Positions 1-11,514 of a stretch of 64,000 nt of DNA are shown in pieces (within the stretch, counting starts at the first letter, position 1; every line of letters starts with the position of its first letter). The stretch lies in NCBI GenBank assembly GCA_031769625.1, contig JAUIMM010000601.1, positions 992,001 through 1,056,000 on the forward strand, in the 5' to 3' direction. The stretch is from Taudactylus pleione. Its lineage: Eukaryota; Chordata; Amphibia; Anura; Myobatrachidae. Both the position numbers and the translations under genes were made by a program. The notes under the pieces were generated by a model that did no database searches, had not been told where the DNA came from, and worked only from the letters and a program-made list of their open reading frames with translations.

Positions 1-1385
1 AAGGAATCACACGTGTATAAGTATTCACAATCTTTGCTCAATACTTTGTTGATGCACCCTTGGCAGCAATTACATCCTCAAGTCTTTTTGAATATGATGC
101 CACAAGCTTGGCACACCTATCTTTGGGCAGGTTTGCCCATTCCTCTTTGCAGCACCTCTCAAGCTCCATCAGGGTGGATGGGAAGCATCGGTGCACAGCC
201 ATTTTCAGAACTCTCCAGAGATGTTCAATTGGATTCAAGTCTGGGCTCTGGCTGAGTCACTTGAGGACATTCACAGAGTTGTCATGAAGCTACTCCTTTG
301 ATATCTTGGCTGTGTGCTTAGGGTCATTGTCCTGCTGAAAGATGTACCGTCGCCCCAGTCTGAGGTCAAGAGCGCTTTGGAGCATTCATCTTTCCCTCTA
401 TTCTGACTAGTCTCCTAGTTCCTGCTGCTGAAAAAAATCCCCATAGCATGATGCTGCCACCACCATGCTTGACTGTAGGGATGGTATTGGCCTGGTGATG
501 AGCAGTGCCTGGTTTCCTTCAAACATAATGCCTGAAATTCATGCCAAAGAGATCAACCTTTGTCTCATCAGACCAAAGAGTCTTTCAGGTGCATTTTGGG
601 AAATATCAGGTTGGCTGCCATGTGCATTTTACTAAGGAGTGGCTTCCATTTGGCCACTCTAATATACAGGCCTGATTGGTGGATTGCTGCAGATATGGTT
701 TTCCTTCAGAAAGATTCTCCTCTCTCCACAGAGGATTGCTGTAGCTCTGACAGAGTGACCATCAGGTTCTTGGTCACATCCCTGACTAGCGCCCTTCTCC
801 AACAATCACTCAGTTTAGATGGCCGGCCAACTCTAGGAAGAGTCCTGGTGGTTCCGAACTTCTTCCATTTATGGATGATGGAGGTGACTGCACTCATTGG
901 GACCTTCAAAGCAGCAGATATTTTTCTGTACCCTTTCCCAGATTTGTGCCTCAAGAAAATGCTGTCTAAGAGTACTACAGACAATTCCTTGGACTTCATG
1001 CTTGGTTTGTGCTCTGACATGCACTGTCAAGTGCAGGACCTTTTATAGACAGGTGTATGCCTTTCAAAATCATGTCCAATCAACTGATTTTACCATAGCT
1101 GTAGGAACATCTCAAGGATGATCAGTGGAAACAGGATGCACCTGAGCTCAATTTTGGGCATCATGACAAAGGCCGTCAATACTTATGTACATGTGATTTC
1201 TTAGTGGGTTTTTTTAATTAAATTTGCAAAAATCAAAAAAAAAACTTTTTACACTTTGTCATTATGGGGTATTGTGTGTAGAATTCTGAGGACAAAAATG
1301 AATTTATTCCATTTTGGAATAAGGCTGTAACATAACAAAATGTGGAAAAAGTGAAGCATTGTGAATACTTTCTGGATGCACTGTA
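1..1385 (-). mobile_element. Tc1-like DNA transposon, cut by the left window edge
   Basis: The right end at about 1340-1383 reads, on the minus strand, as a Tc1-type terminus (CAGTGCATCCAGAAAGTATT) next to a TA target site at 1384-1385. An inner repeat, ATCACATGTACATAAGTATT on the minus strand at about 1176-1198, recurs in inverted form at 6-25. This is the IR/DR arrangement of Sleeping Beauty-like Tc1 elements. The outer left repeat lies outside the window. Between the repeats is a decayed transposase read right to left. The non-coding stretch 1021-1200 is the element's 5' leader. Confidence 0.9.
38..1020 (-). pseudogene. Tc1-like DDE transposase, disrupted
   Basis: Tc1 transposases bind the terminal repeats through paired helix-turn-helix domains and cut and paste DNA with a DDE catalytic triad. 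The minus-strand frame opens at 1020 with MSEHKPSMKSKELS and shows the first HTH (YRKISAALKVPMSAVTSIIH) followed by a GRPSKL linker, down to about 706. Other frames then give LWSDETK near 565-585 (first Asp), a degraded [14 protein letters not shown] block near 340, and finally NPIEHLWRVLK near 205-237, which carries the catalytic Glu. The length of about 980 bp fits the usual 340 residues. Several frame changes and stops break the gene, so it is inactive, although fragments of all three catalytic motifs survive. Confidence 0.88.
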
Positions 1386-1551
1386 TATCACTGACAATTA
1401 AGATCATGGTTATCTGCTAAATAAATGAGGTCAAAGTGGTTTGATAACCTAAATCTTTTGTTTGAACACATCTCAAAAATATTGAAATGTGTTCTTGTTT
1501 TTTAAATCATGATGTATACAGTATTCATGGTTTGGGTACAGGATACCAGCG

Positions 1552-1812
1552 GGGGATGCTGGTGGTCAAAATACCGACATCGGCATCCCGACAATCAGAA
1601 TCCGGATCCCTGAAGGTAAGTAGCCTAAACCTGACCCCTAACCCTAACCCACCTTTCCCACAGCTTAACCCTGCCCCAACATTCTAACCCTCCCCCTAGT
1701 GCCTAACCCTCCCCCTAATACTTACCATTGAGATGCCGCGGGTTGAGAGTCTGGTGCCGGGATTCTGACTGCTGTCAGGATTCTGGTTCCAGTATTTTGA
1801 ACACCAGCATCC
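1552..1812. repeat. Short TIR element with CCCTAA-like interior
   Basis: The left end GGGATGCTGGTGGTCAAAAT and the inverted right end AGGATGCTGGTGTTCAAAAT match closely, and weaker homology continues inward for about 60 bp. The centre (1617-1720) is pyrimidine-rich with runs such as CCCTAACCCTAACCC and repeated CTAACCCTCCCCCTA. This looks like a non-autonomous DNA transposon. The superfamily is not assigned because no clear target duplication could be read. Confidence 0.6.
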
Positions 1813-4478
1813 TTGCCGATATAGTGACTACAGTACATCCCATATTTATAACTCCTAATCTATTGACATAAAATTCAAGTTTGAAACTAAAACTAGAATT
1901 TTCAGTTCTCAGTTATAAAACATTAAAATTACTTAAAAGTCTACATTCAGGAATATGTTTACAGGTTGAATTTGTTAAAAATTATATCTAAATTATCCAT
2001 ATAAGTCTGAACAAGCTTAAACATTTTTGAACTGGCTCAAAAAATAAAACAAAACATTGTGGACAAACCTGTTGCTTTAAGCAATATAAAGCTTCTAGTA
2101 ATTAATTGAAATAGTGAGCTGCAATAGTGAGCTGCTTTGCCATACACATTGTATTAGTTGCAAGTAATACTGAGAATTTGAAAATTAGAGCTCAGATTCA
2201 AACTATCAACTTAAGTACTTCTGAACTGGAATGAACCACTGTGTAATGCTTGTAGTGTGAAGTGCGTAGTGCTTGTAGTAAAGTGGTTTTACTCATAGAA
2301 GGCAAGTTATAATGGAAATAAAATTTAATTTATAATTTCAGTACTTAACTGTGTCCCATGTAAGTATTGAATTTAAACTTCCATTGATGCAGTTGTTCCA
2401 AAATATAAAATCTGAGATTGTGTACACAGACAGATTCACAGCATAGTTTTTATTAATACAGCTATTTCCTTTTAAGGCATATTCAATTTGTGGAGGCACT
2501 TGTCTAACCATTTTGTATAAAATATGTGAATATAAAACTATTTCTAGTAGATTAAATTAAAATAACTTTATTTTTTTCTTTTGTTAATGCAGTAACTGAG
2601 AACATCACACATTTTCACATTGAGCAGTTTGGAACTCATTAGTGTCCATCAAATTACAAGCTATCATTCCTTGAAGTCTCTCTTACAATAAGATCATTAT
2701 GAACCATGCTTATCAGTACAGTTACTTTCTGGTTCATTCATAAAGAATAATTAGTTTCTGCTTGGCAACTGTGGAGAGAATGTTTCACTATAGCTAATCT
2801 TTACATACCAGAGATAATGTCAGTTGTCTGAAGATTATTTTTAAAGCCAAGATAAATTAGATTCATTTTTTTGTATCAGAGTTTTCATCTTTAGTGACCA
2901 GCTTACCGAAAATCTAATTGCTGCTATTATGGGACCATAATTACAACCATAGGTAAAAAAAAAATGGATGCAGTTATCTGGAACTAAATATATGTGTGAC
3001 TTACCATGAGCAATAACTATTTTATTGAATTAATGGTAATGATTGAACTTGACTATTATTGGTAAGCATGAATCAAGGGTGAGATGATTCAATAGCTGTG
3101 GCATTTATTTGACAATATAAGATTTTTCCTGATTGATAATCTGCAAACTAATTAGTAAATCCTGATAAAGTTTGCAGAAAAATATTGCCTGATTTTAGTT
3201 CTTGCTAAAATGGGTCAACCTGAGGAATTTGCTATTTTACATTTGGCAGTGATGCAACAATATAGAGGAAGGTTAACCCTAAAAGCACATAATGAGAAAC
3301 TAAAAGCCATTTTCCTCCATGTAAAGTGTGTACAGGGTTTATTTATGTTTTATCTGTAATGGGATGTATGTGTTATATGCTGTCAGTAACATATTGAAAA
3401 ATCCAGTAATTGAAACCTAAATCACTTTGGTAAAAGCTTTTAATAATAAATCTAATCCAATGCAGAAATAATTGCTTCTGTTCCGCTGTATTTATTTGAC
3501 AGTGTAATAAAAATAAAATACAATAAGCAATAATAAGCATGGGGATAGTGTTTTGGTTCCTATTTGCCCAAATGATAACCTCTAAGATGTAAGTATTTTA
3601 AAGGTGTGTGTAGCGTCTATAAAACAGATAATTAAAGTTATGAAAGTTCAATAACTGTTCAAAAAAACTGCAGAGAAAGATAAACCAAGATACGAGTGAT
3701 CAATAGTTGGATGGTTGAGAAGTATAGGTGAGTTCATAAAAGAACTTATTTTATTGCGTCTCATGATCATAGCAAGAGGCAATGTATGAACCTCTTCCAG
3801 TAGTTATTTGCATGTTTACATAGTTTTGTAAAATGGGAAGAATATTTTTAATGCCTAACTATTTATGTGTTATTTTAACCAACAAATATATCAACATATA
3901 TCAACATATATAGCAGAGATATGTATTCACATTTTTTATATAATGATCTGATTTATAATACATATTAAGCGCATTCAGTTTGATGAATTGTTATAGATAA
4001 CAAACCTATTTTCTCAGTGTTAAAAATTAGATAGATTTATAGAGGAAAACCTACCTGAAGCTATCAATATATAGAAGCATCACACCAATATTAGGAGATC
4101 AAACAGGTTTGTATGGAACAGTGTCCCTACAGCAGATAAAACTGAGCCCACTCTGCCTTTCATCTCATCACTCCAATAATTTGCAAAGTCCATCTCCAGA
4201 GAATGACTGTATTATTATTGTCCACCATTACATAAGATATACAGTACTGTAGGTGTTTTGCAAAATGTATGTGTTTCTCTAAAACTATTTCCTTGAAGCA
4301 TTTCAGTAAATAACCCAATTTAACCCAATACCATCAAAATAATATTTTCATATGAGTGTGTCTTAATATTTAATGGTTCAATGTCCAACCATAATTCAGA
4401 ATTAGTTGTATCCTCATGCAGCTTTTGTATTAATTAATTCATTTATTAATTAATCTTAACATGGGTCACTAAACCTAT

Positions 4479-4480
<2 letters not shown>
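1813..4480. other. AT-rich non-coding DNA
   Basis: No coding region, RNA gene or long repeat was recognised. There are short local features only: a tandem ATATATCAAC at 3890-3910 and a TTAATTAA-rich palindromic patch near 4430-4455. Confidence 0.6.

Positions 4481-4481
<1 letters not shown>

Positions 4482-4518
<37 letters not shown>
4482..4518. repeat. (TA)n microsatellite
   Basis: An uninterrupted run of alternating T and A of about 37 bp. Confidence 0.95.
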
Positions 4519-4520
<2 letters not shown>

Positions 4521-5766
4521 CGAACGTTACAAATGTCAAAGTTTACATCATAATACAATCTGGATATGGGTTCTATATGTGTAATAAATACTGTTTTCAG
4601 TTAGACAAAAGCTCCATTTTACTTCTGCTAAAATAACATCAGTAATATTACAGTATACTGTTTAGCATCTAAATGACACAATAATGCATCTATTCTTTAC
4701 CCTCATGGTGTCACATGGATACTATATAAATACAAACATTGGATTATCATGTGCAGTTTAAGTCTAAACACTATGTATTCAGGTTTAATAAATTTAGTAT
4801 CTCACCTGCTCATGGAATATTGTATGAAACCTCACCCACAGCAGCAAATGGAGATACACAGTCCAGAACTGAAGAATAGCATGGTAGGTCTGAACAGTAG
4901 GTTTCCACAGCAATGTGTGTTTGATGATAAACCCTGATCAATCAGTTGACAATAGTGAAAGACAGAAACAGGTTAGGTCCTATCCAAGGTCTTGCAAATA
5001 GATATCAAATATGTCCAGGGTATGGCAGAAGCCTTTTAAATTCTGGTTCCAAAGTCTTCCAGCAAGATATCCAATATGTAGGGAAAAGGCAGGGGCACAG
5101 CTGACAGGCTCAAAGGCAGGAGAGGTGCCTCTGTAGACAGACTAACTACCACACAATTAGTGATAGGTGAGAGGCTCTTAAATACTGGCTAGCAGTTTCA
5201 ATGTACAGTAAGCACCAGTATACACCTACTGTACTATACAGATGCTCAAACTTCCGGCAGTTTCATTCCAACAGACCGAACCTCTGAAAGCTCTGCACAG
5301 GTGCCCAACTTATTTTTTATTAGCACTGCCCAAGTGACCGTGAATTGCAGCAACCCACTCACTGCAAACAAACCACTTATGTTGACACATGGGGTTTAAT
5401 TTGAAATTTAACATCAAACACTATGAAGATTAAAAGGGAATTTACATGAGACCATTATACAGTACATTATACATGTGATGCATAGAAACAGAATATGAAA
5501 AAAATGAGGCTACAGTCCAAATAATCTATAGTAGTTAAAATTTACTTATTGTTAGGGATGCAGAATGGGATATTAAGTACTCCAGTACAGACAGCTCTGG
5601 TGGCTCAAGCTAGTAAATACAGTAGGTGTGACCACGCCTCCCAAGATGGTGATGCCACACAGTCCTAGTACTAGGGATCAATTGAGCTATTGGCTACTTT
5701 GCTTATTTGTGATTGTGACTTTGCTAATAACTGTATAGACAATGCAGTGTTTTTAACCCTCCATGA
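4519..5766. other. Non-coding DNA, nothing recognised
   Basis: Moderately AT-rich sequence. A 62-codon frame at 4749-4937 has no recognisable motif and is treated as chance. Confidence 0.55.
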
Positions 5767-6480
5767 TTAAAAAAAATAATAATTATTGAAAGTGCTCATG
5801 GAAGTAGATATGCTGAACATTTGAATGGACATATGAAGATGGAAATGGCAAGTATAAGGGTCAAGGATGAGGGGTGCCCTCATGAGAGAGTCACAGAGCC
5901 CAAACATGGGAAAATGTATGGCCCCTATCGTGGAGATAATAAGTAATATTTTCAATGCCGCAATATGCCACATTTTTTATTTTAGGGCAGAGAGAGATGG
6001 TGGGAGAGGACTTTTCCAGTTATGAACTATTTGTTTTTTGGTGGCTACTAAGATGTGGACAACAACTTTGTGGAGTGCTTGGAGAAATCTGGGGAGGGTA
6101 GCATAGAAGAAAGATCCACAGGTCCCATGGGATAGAAGCTTCAAATAATTTTTTATACAAGTGTGGACCAAGGTCCAAAAAGTATCAAGGACCAGGTAGA
6201 TCCACCAGACATGGGTAATAGTACCCCAGAGGCCACAGTTTCTCCAGCAAAAGGGGAAAGCGGAAGGAAACATTTGCAAGAGCCTTAGTGGGGTATAGTA
6301 CAATTGGTAAATATAATTTGTAAGAGGTTTATTTAAATAATTGTGTGGATATGTCAGATTTGGCAATAGCCTGTCTCATGTTGTCCCAAGTTTCCTCATC
6401 TAGCGGGGGGGGGGCAAGGTCAACCTCCCAAGTAGATTTTTGGGAGCTTTGAGTGGGAAGAGCTGCAAGGGAAAAAATGC
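5767..6480 (-). pseudogene. C-terminal fragment of L1/Tx1-type LINE ORF2
   Basis: ORF2 of L1/Tx1 retrotransposons encodes endonuclease and reverse transcriptase followed by a Cys-containing C-terminal region. Minus-strand translation from about 6330 shows YQLYYTPLRL, CWRNCGLWGTITHVWW and FWTLVHTCIKNYL, the usual order of the post-RT region (RWY.TP.RL, CWRC, H.WW, FW). It continues to a basic NWKSPLPPSLSALK segment. One TAA at 5977-5979 separates this from the in-frame remainder ending at 5767. Upstream bases to about 6480 still look like ORF2 but are shifted in frame. It is 5'-truncated, as is normal for LINE insertions, and inactive. Confidence 0.72.
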
Positions 6481-6748
6481 TGATGCACACCCTAAGCAAT
6501 AAGAATACTGATTATCAAAATATATTTAATAAACTCTAACAATTAATATGGTTTTATAATAATGTTCATAGTACATGTTTGGTAAAGATGTTATTGTGTT
6601 GTGTAGGCCTTGTGTTATGTTATTGTTTTGTGTAGGCCTTCTTTTTAATTAGCATCATTAAAATGTTTGTTTTATAATTATCTATGTAATTGTGCCCCCC
6701 CCAATAAAAAATTAATATTTTTTTTTCTTTTCAAATTCAGACCTTTTA

Positions 6749-7665
6749 ATATACAACATAAGGGTTGGTGGGAGGTTCTAAGGACAATTCTATCCTGCAC
6801 CACTTTTCATTATGGGCTTTGCAAAGAAAGTGTGTGTTTGACAGGCACCATATATTACTGTACTTTACTGGAGCATTAAAGTTCTTTTGTATATTGCAAG
6901 GCCATCCATCACCAGCTTCCTATCCAGGTGTATATGCCCCATGTCTTGCAGCTTTTTCACAGATACAGTATTATCATGGACTCATACGGATAAATCCTAT
7001 AATTAATATTTATCAGCTACAAATAGACTGTTACTAGCCTTAAATCTCTTGTATTGTTCGAAGGCCTATAATTTTCTGTTTGGATTCAGTTTCCATTTTG
7101 AAAAATATCATTGGGATTTTTAAAGCTTGTTTTTCAATAGTTTTTTTCCATGTGTCTGATTTACTTTTCTTTATAGTTATTAAAAATCTATCAATACTTT
7201 ACATGGTTTCCACTAAATACTCCACCTCCTTTAACATGTGCTGGCCTCGGGTCTCTGATCTAGTTCTTGATAAATTAAAACAATCTATAATATCAAAGAT
7301 TTTATTAAACTACCATTTTGTCTGCCACTGCAGTGCCACTATATTCTTTTAAACTGCCATGTGTTTGTGCTGCAGTTCTGTCACTTACTTTGGCCAGCCA
7401 GCTTGCTGCAGCCTTTGGTCAATATTGGTGGAAAAAATTATTGTGAGGTTGTCAAAATTGTCTGGAAATTACTGGAAATTATTAATGTTATGTTATTGAG
7501 GTTGATAATACTGTGGGAACAAAATCACATTCAAATTACATGATTTTAGCTGCTTTTTACAATTTTTTAAGAAATCCAAATCCAAAACATTTGAGGGTGG
7601 TTTTGCCAAAACAAAACCAAAACATGAAGTTTTAGAAACAAAACACAGAGGTCTGCACACATCTT
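6749..7665 (+). mobile_element. hAT element 3' end (third copy of the local BED-hAT family)
   Basis: Segments 6749-6790 and 7312-7665 match, in the same order, the 3' end of the hAT element at 37325-43388 read on its minus strand. Shared blocks include TATACAACATAAGGGT, TGTCTGCCACTGCAGTG and TGGAAATTA repeats, and the end resembles TGCACACCCCT. A stretch at about 7250-7311 is shared instead with the copy at 60455-60540. The sequence in between is unrelated or an insertion. No transposase coding is left. Confidence 0.65.
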
Positions 7666-8469
7666 TAATGTAGAGGAGAACACTCAATAAAGTTATTATT
7701 ATTGTGCAAATATTTATTATTTCACTATTTTACGGCATCCTTGCCAGTTACTTTTGAGACATGGATGCTGGAAAAAAGGTAAAAATGTGAATAAAATAAA
7801 ATTTTATAGCCTGAGATGTCAAAAATAGCACATATCTAGGTGCATTAAAATCTTGCACTATATAATTTATGGCTCTGTGGCAATAATGTAATTATGGTCT
7901 TTGGAGCCTAGGGCAAGTTGAATAATGGTACCTCCCAGCCAAACACACACACCCAAACATAGCAAAATATATTTGCACGCTGAGGGTGCATCCCAACAAA
8001 AATGGGCATGGTCAATTTACCAAAGGGGCATGGCCACTGAAAATGGGACACTCCAACATGACACACCACCATTTTCAGGTCACTTTGGTAACATTCCTTT
8101 CCATTCCATATGCACTTTAGCTATACAGTGGTTTCTCTCAATGTGGAACCACTGAAAAAATTTATCCTCCCTAGGAAGACGGCATCTTCAGTCGGTATTC
8201 ACTGTTCATGTAGGTGACATCATCCGGAAGATGCCTGTTTTTGTAGGAATATTAAGAAGGTCATCATCATACAACAGCAGTTCAACCAGACTAATTCCTC
8301 CTGTGTAACTTCCTTCCCACTGCATCTCTCAGCCACACAATTTCCCCTGCCACTTCTCTCAGTACACAATCACCTCCCCCCTGCATTGTCTCTCAGAACA
8401 TCATCACCTCTCCCCTGCATTGTCTATCAGCCACACCATAGCCTCACATGGCAGCTCTTAGGATGGGAA
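7666..8469. other. Non-coding DNA
   Basis: No gene was seen. It contains a short hairpin around 8170-8240 (GAAGACGGCATCTTC-like arms) and pyrimidine-rich text at 8280-8450 with several repeats of a CCCCTGCATTGTCTCTCAG-like phrase. Confidence 0.5.
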
Positions 8470-8705
8470 TTACTGCCTGTTAGGGGCTTCACTCTTCTGC
8501 TGCAGCTACAGCTACATCCAACACCAGCAGGCACAGTTGCCTGCTCATTACATTATTAGAGTGACAAGTCTTTGGTCTTGGTGTATTTGAGGCAGGGGGC
8601 AGGTGGTGTGGGTACAATGCCCTGACCAGCGGTGCCCCCCTCTGCTGGGCATGCCATGGCACCCAGGGCATGTGCCCCACTTGACCTCCCCTAATTATGC
8701 CACTG
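8470..8705 (-). repeat. Possible terminal segment of a DNA transposon
   Basis: On the minus strand the segment begins CAGTGGCATAATTAGGGGAG. This resembles the CAGTGGYGTAACTAG class of terminal repeats and is GC-richer than its surroundings. A partner end near 7890 is weak (TAATTATGGTC then GCCTAGGGCAAG), so the element is not closed. A chance resemblance is possible. Confidence 0.3.
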
Positions 8706-9229
8706 TTCTGTGGGCATGATTCAAAGATGAACATAATTCACATCAATATGAAAATATGATAATGCAGCAGGAGGCATCTGAGGAGATTAAATGCCTCCTG
8801 ACAGCATCGCATATTAATTGGTTGTGTCCAAAGATGCAGTATTGGCCATATAAGAAAGCCAAAGGCTACTCAGAATGCCCGTTTTTACCTGTGTAGCTGA
8901 GGTCAGGAAATCTGCATCCTCTGTGGCAGACCTTGGCATCAGCACTCTAAGAAAATGGGGGTGAAACACCTTTAGAATGTAATCTCTTATGAGCAGAGCC
9001 CTCTTCCCTCGTTTGCATTTCCTTTACTTTTTATGCTATCATCTTTTCCATACTCCCTACAATGGCACCTAACCCTTGGTTTCTGTTACTCTGCTGCTTA
9101 TTTGAGTATTATAACCACTGTTGCAGCAATTTTGATAAACCATGTCCTTGTCCTGCTTTATAATTTGTCACTGTTTCTATGTACTTTGTAAAGTGTTATG
9201 GAAACTTTGTAGTGCTTTATACTTAAAGG

Positions 9230-9230
<1 letters not shown>

Positions 9231-9295
<65 letters not shown>
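9231..9295. repeat. (TAA)n microsatellite
   Basis: About 21 perfect trinucleotide units. Frames through it encode runs of Asn on the plus strand and Tyr on the minus strand; these are not genes. Confidence 0.97.
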
Positions 9296-9441
9296 TAATC
9301 TCAAGGATGTCACTTGGAATCTTTGCACAGTATTAAACACCACCAATTTCTTTATGAATGTCTGTTAAAATGAGAATGGTTGACATCATCCAAACACCCC
9401 TTTGTTTACATATGGGCAGTTTAAGGGTTTCTGTTAGATTT

Positions 9442-10250
9442 GGGCCTATATTCAATTTGAGGTGAAAAGTCCGGACTTTTCGCCTGCTGGACTTTTTGCC
9501 TCCTTTGCCTGTTTTGCAGGTGGAAAGGTATTGCACTTGTCCCCGCTATCCCCGTATTCAATTTGTAAGGACACGAAAAACTATACCCGGCAAAACGGGA
9601 ACAGGTGAAAAGTCCTGTTAATTTTCGGGAAATCATCCTGGCACCCCCTAAAGATGTCCTGACATGGGGGATCACAATGGGTACCCCTGATTTGGCATGC
9701 TGAAGGGAAGTCAGGTTTTTAAATAGCTGCGGCAGCCTGTGAATTACAGATGAAGAATAGCATTTAGCAATTTTTTTGACGGAAAATAACTATGACCATC
9801 AAATTTGGGGTACATAAAAATGGGTGCAAGCATATATTTAAGTTCCTAAAATGTTTTTTCAAAATTCTCCAAAAATGCACCTGCCACAACCTCCTGCAAT
9901 GAAGAAAACACCTGCCGCATACTTGGGAACCCCTCTGGAATCAATTTTGCTATTTTAGAAGTTTGTCCCCTATTTTTTTTTACACTCCCAAAATGAAAGT
10001 ACATTTTTTGGGGTGTCCTGTTTGTTTTTTGTGGGACACATAGTACTTTTAGAGGACATTCCCAGGGATGCAGGCAATTTCTTTAAGCCTGCACCCCTAA
10101 ACCCCAATTCTGCACTTTTTTTCACCAAAGGTTATCCCCATTTTTTAACAAATACTTCTTGCACCGGCGAAAAGTCTTTGAAATTGAATACGGGGTTAAT
10201 TGAAACAGTCGAAAATGATGGTGATAATGACCTCTAATTGAATATGGGCC
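9442..10250. mobile_element. MITE with GGGCCTATATTCAATT ends
   Basis: The left end GGGCCTATATTCAATTTGAG and the inverted right end GGCCCATATTCAATTAGAG form terminal inverted repeats of about 20 bp. A second inverted pair, GTATTCAATTTG near 9552 and its complement near 10182, lies inside. Both flanks of the interior carry GGCGAAAAGTC-like motifs in opposite orientation. It has no coding capacity. The superfamily is undetermined because no clean target duplication is visible. Confidence 0.65.
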
Positions 10251-10360
10251 ATAGTATTTATTCTTAATTTTTTGTTCTTTAGGTATGTTTTATTTGTGTA
10301 AGAGTGCTATGCCCCACCCTCACCACTAAAGGTGGACTACCTTTCAATCAAGGACCATAG

Positions 10361-10369
10361 GTATATAGG

Positions 10370-10400
<31 letters not shown>

Positions 10401-10406
10401 TTATAC
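10361..10406. repeat. (TA)n microsatellite, interrupted
   Basis: Alternating TA broken by GG and G interruptions. Confidence 0.9.
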
Positions 10407-10609
10407 ATAAATGCAAAACCAGAGGGCGCTATGCAGAAGAAATATTAAAATATAATAGTGATGAAATTATATGATAAGATCAGTAGGTCATCTTTACTGT
10501 GTCTATAATTCCTTTCCCCTAGGATACCTCAAGTTGTGGGATTGTGGAGGCTGATACCTCCACCAAAGATCACCTTCTCACCAAAGATCAACTGACAAGA
10601 AAAAGGCCA

Positions 10610-10827
10610 AGGACCAAATGTAATAGGGTGAGAATTTAGAAAATGTGACAGTTTAACAGTAAATTCTCACATTGGTCGAGTTTTGTCTTCAAAATGGGAA
10701 AACATCTGGACCCTCCCCCTCCGCAGCTAACGCTAAGGATTCCCCAGACTTACTTCATTTGGGCTGTCATCCTTCATCATTCTGGAATTGGGATTCAGAT
10801 AAGCATCAGTATTTTGATGCCTATCTG
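10610..10827. repeat. Two short inverted repeats
   Basis: At 10613-10675, GTGAGAATTTA pairs with TAAATTCTCAC and the ends are CCAAATG/CATTGG. At 10796-10827, CAGATAAGCATCA pairs with TGATGCCTATCTG. Both can form hairpins. The rest of 10830-11514 is AT-rich and shows nothing recognisable. Confidence 0.55.
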
Positions 10828-11514
10828 ATGTCCCTCATCGGGCTTCTCTTCTCAGGGTATAGACTGACGGCATTTAGTCCCCCGGTCTATAAACTGCATC
10901 CCCTTATTTCCACATTTTGCAGATAGAAGGGTTCACCATTTGTTTTGTTTTTTCTCACCATTTGTTTTTATTTTTTCCAGGGGATTACAACTAAGACATT
11001 TTATCAAAAACAGGAGAGGCTCTAGTGTTATAGCTTGTAGGGTTTCAAGCATCCATTACATTTTTCTTTACTGTTCTCTCTCTATTCTTGCCTTCTTCTT
11101 CTTAACTGCTGGTGTGTTTGTAGTGGTTGGATTTAGATATTTAAGTGAAAACAGTTTTTTTTTAAATTGTAAGAAAACTGTTAATTGTGGGTGTCCGGTA
11201 TATCTTATCGGGTATTGGTATACTGGGTTTGTAGGGTTTGAAACTTCATTTCTCTAACAATGTCCTTAGTTTTTGTTATTTACTGCTTTTTATTTGGAAT
11301 TGTATTTTATTCTTGTGTGTGTGTGTATATTTTTTTATGCTTTGACATATTTCCCTTATGTTATTTGGTGTCATTGCTTTCCTGTTTTCTCTTCTATTTG
11401 TTCATAGGACAGGTATCATATGACTTCCTTATCTCTATGTCTTCTTGTGTTCTCATGCTGCACTACTCTCTCTTGGCCTACTCTTGATCATGCCTGTGAG
11501 TAGACCTGCTGTGG

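Noticed and set aside
560..1048. 162-codon plus-strand ORF
   Set aside because: It is antisense to the Tc1 transposase, and its text is the complement of transposase motifs.
9142..9346. ORFs with Asn or Tyr runs
   Set aside because: They are translations of the (TAA)n microsatellite.
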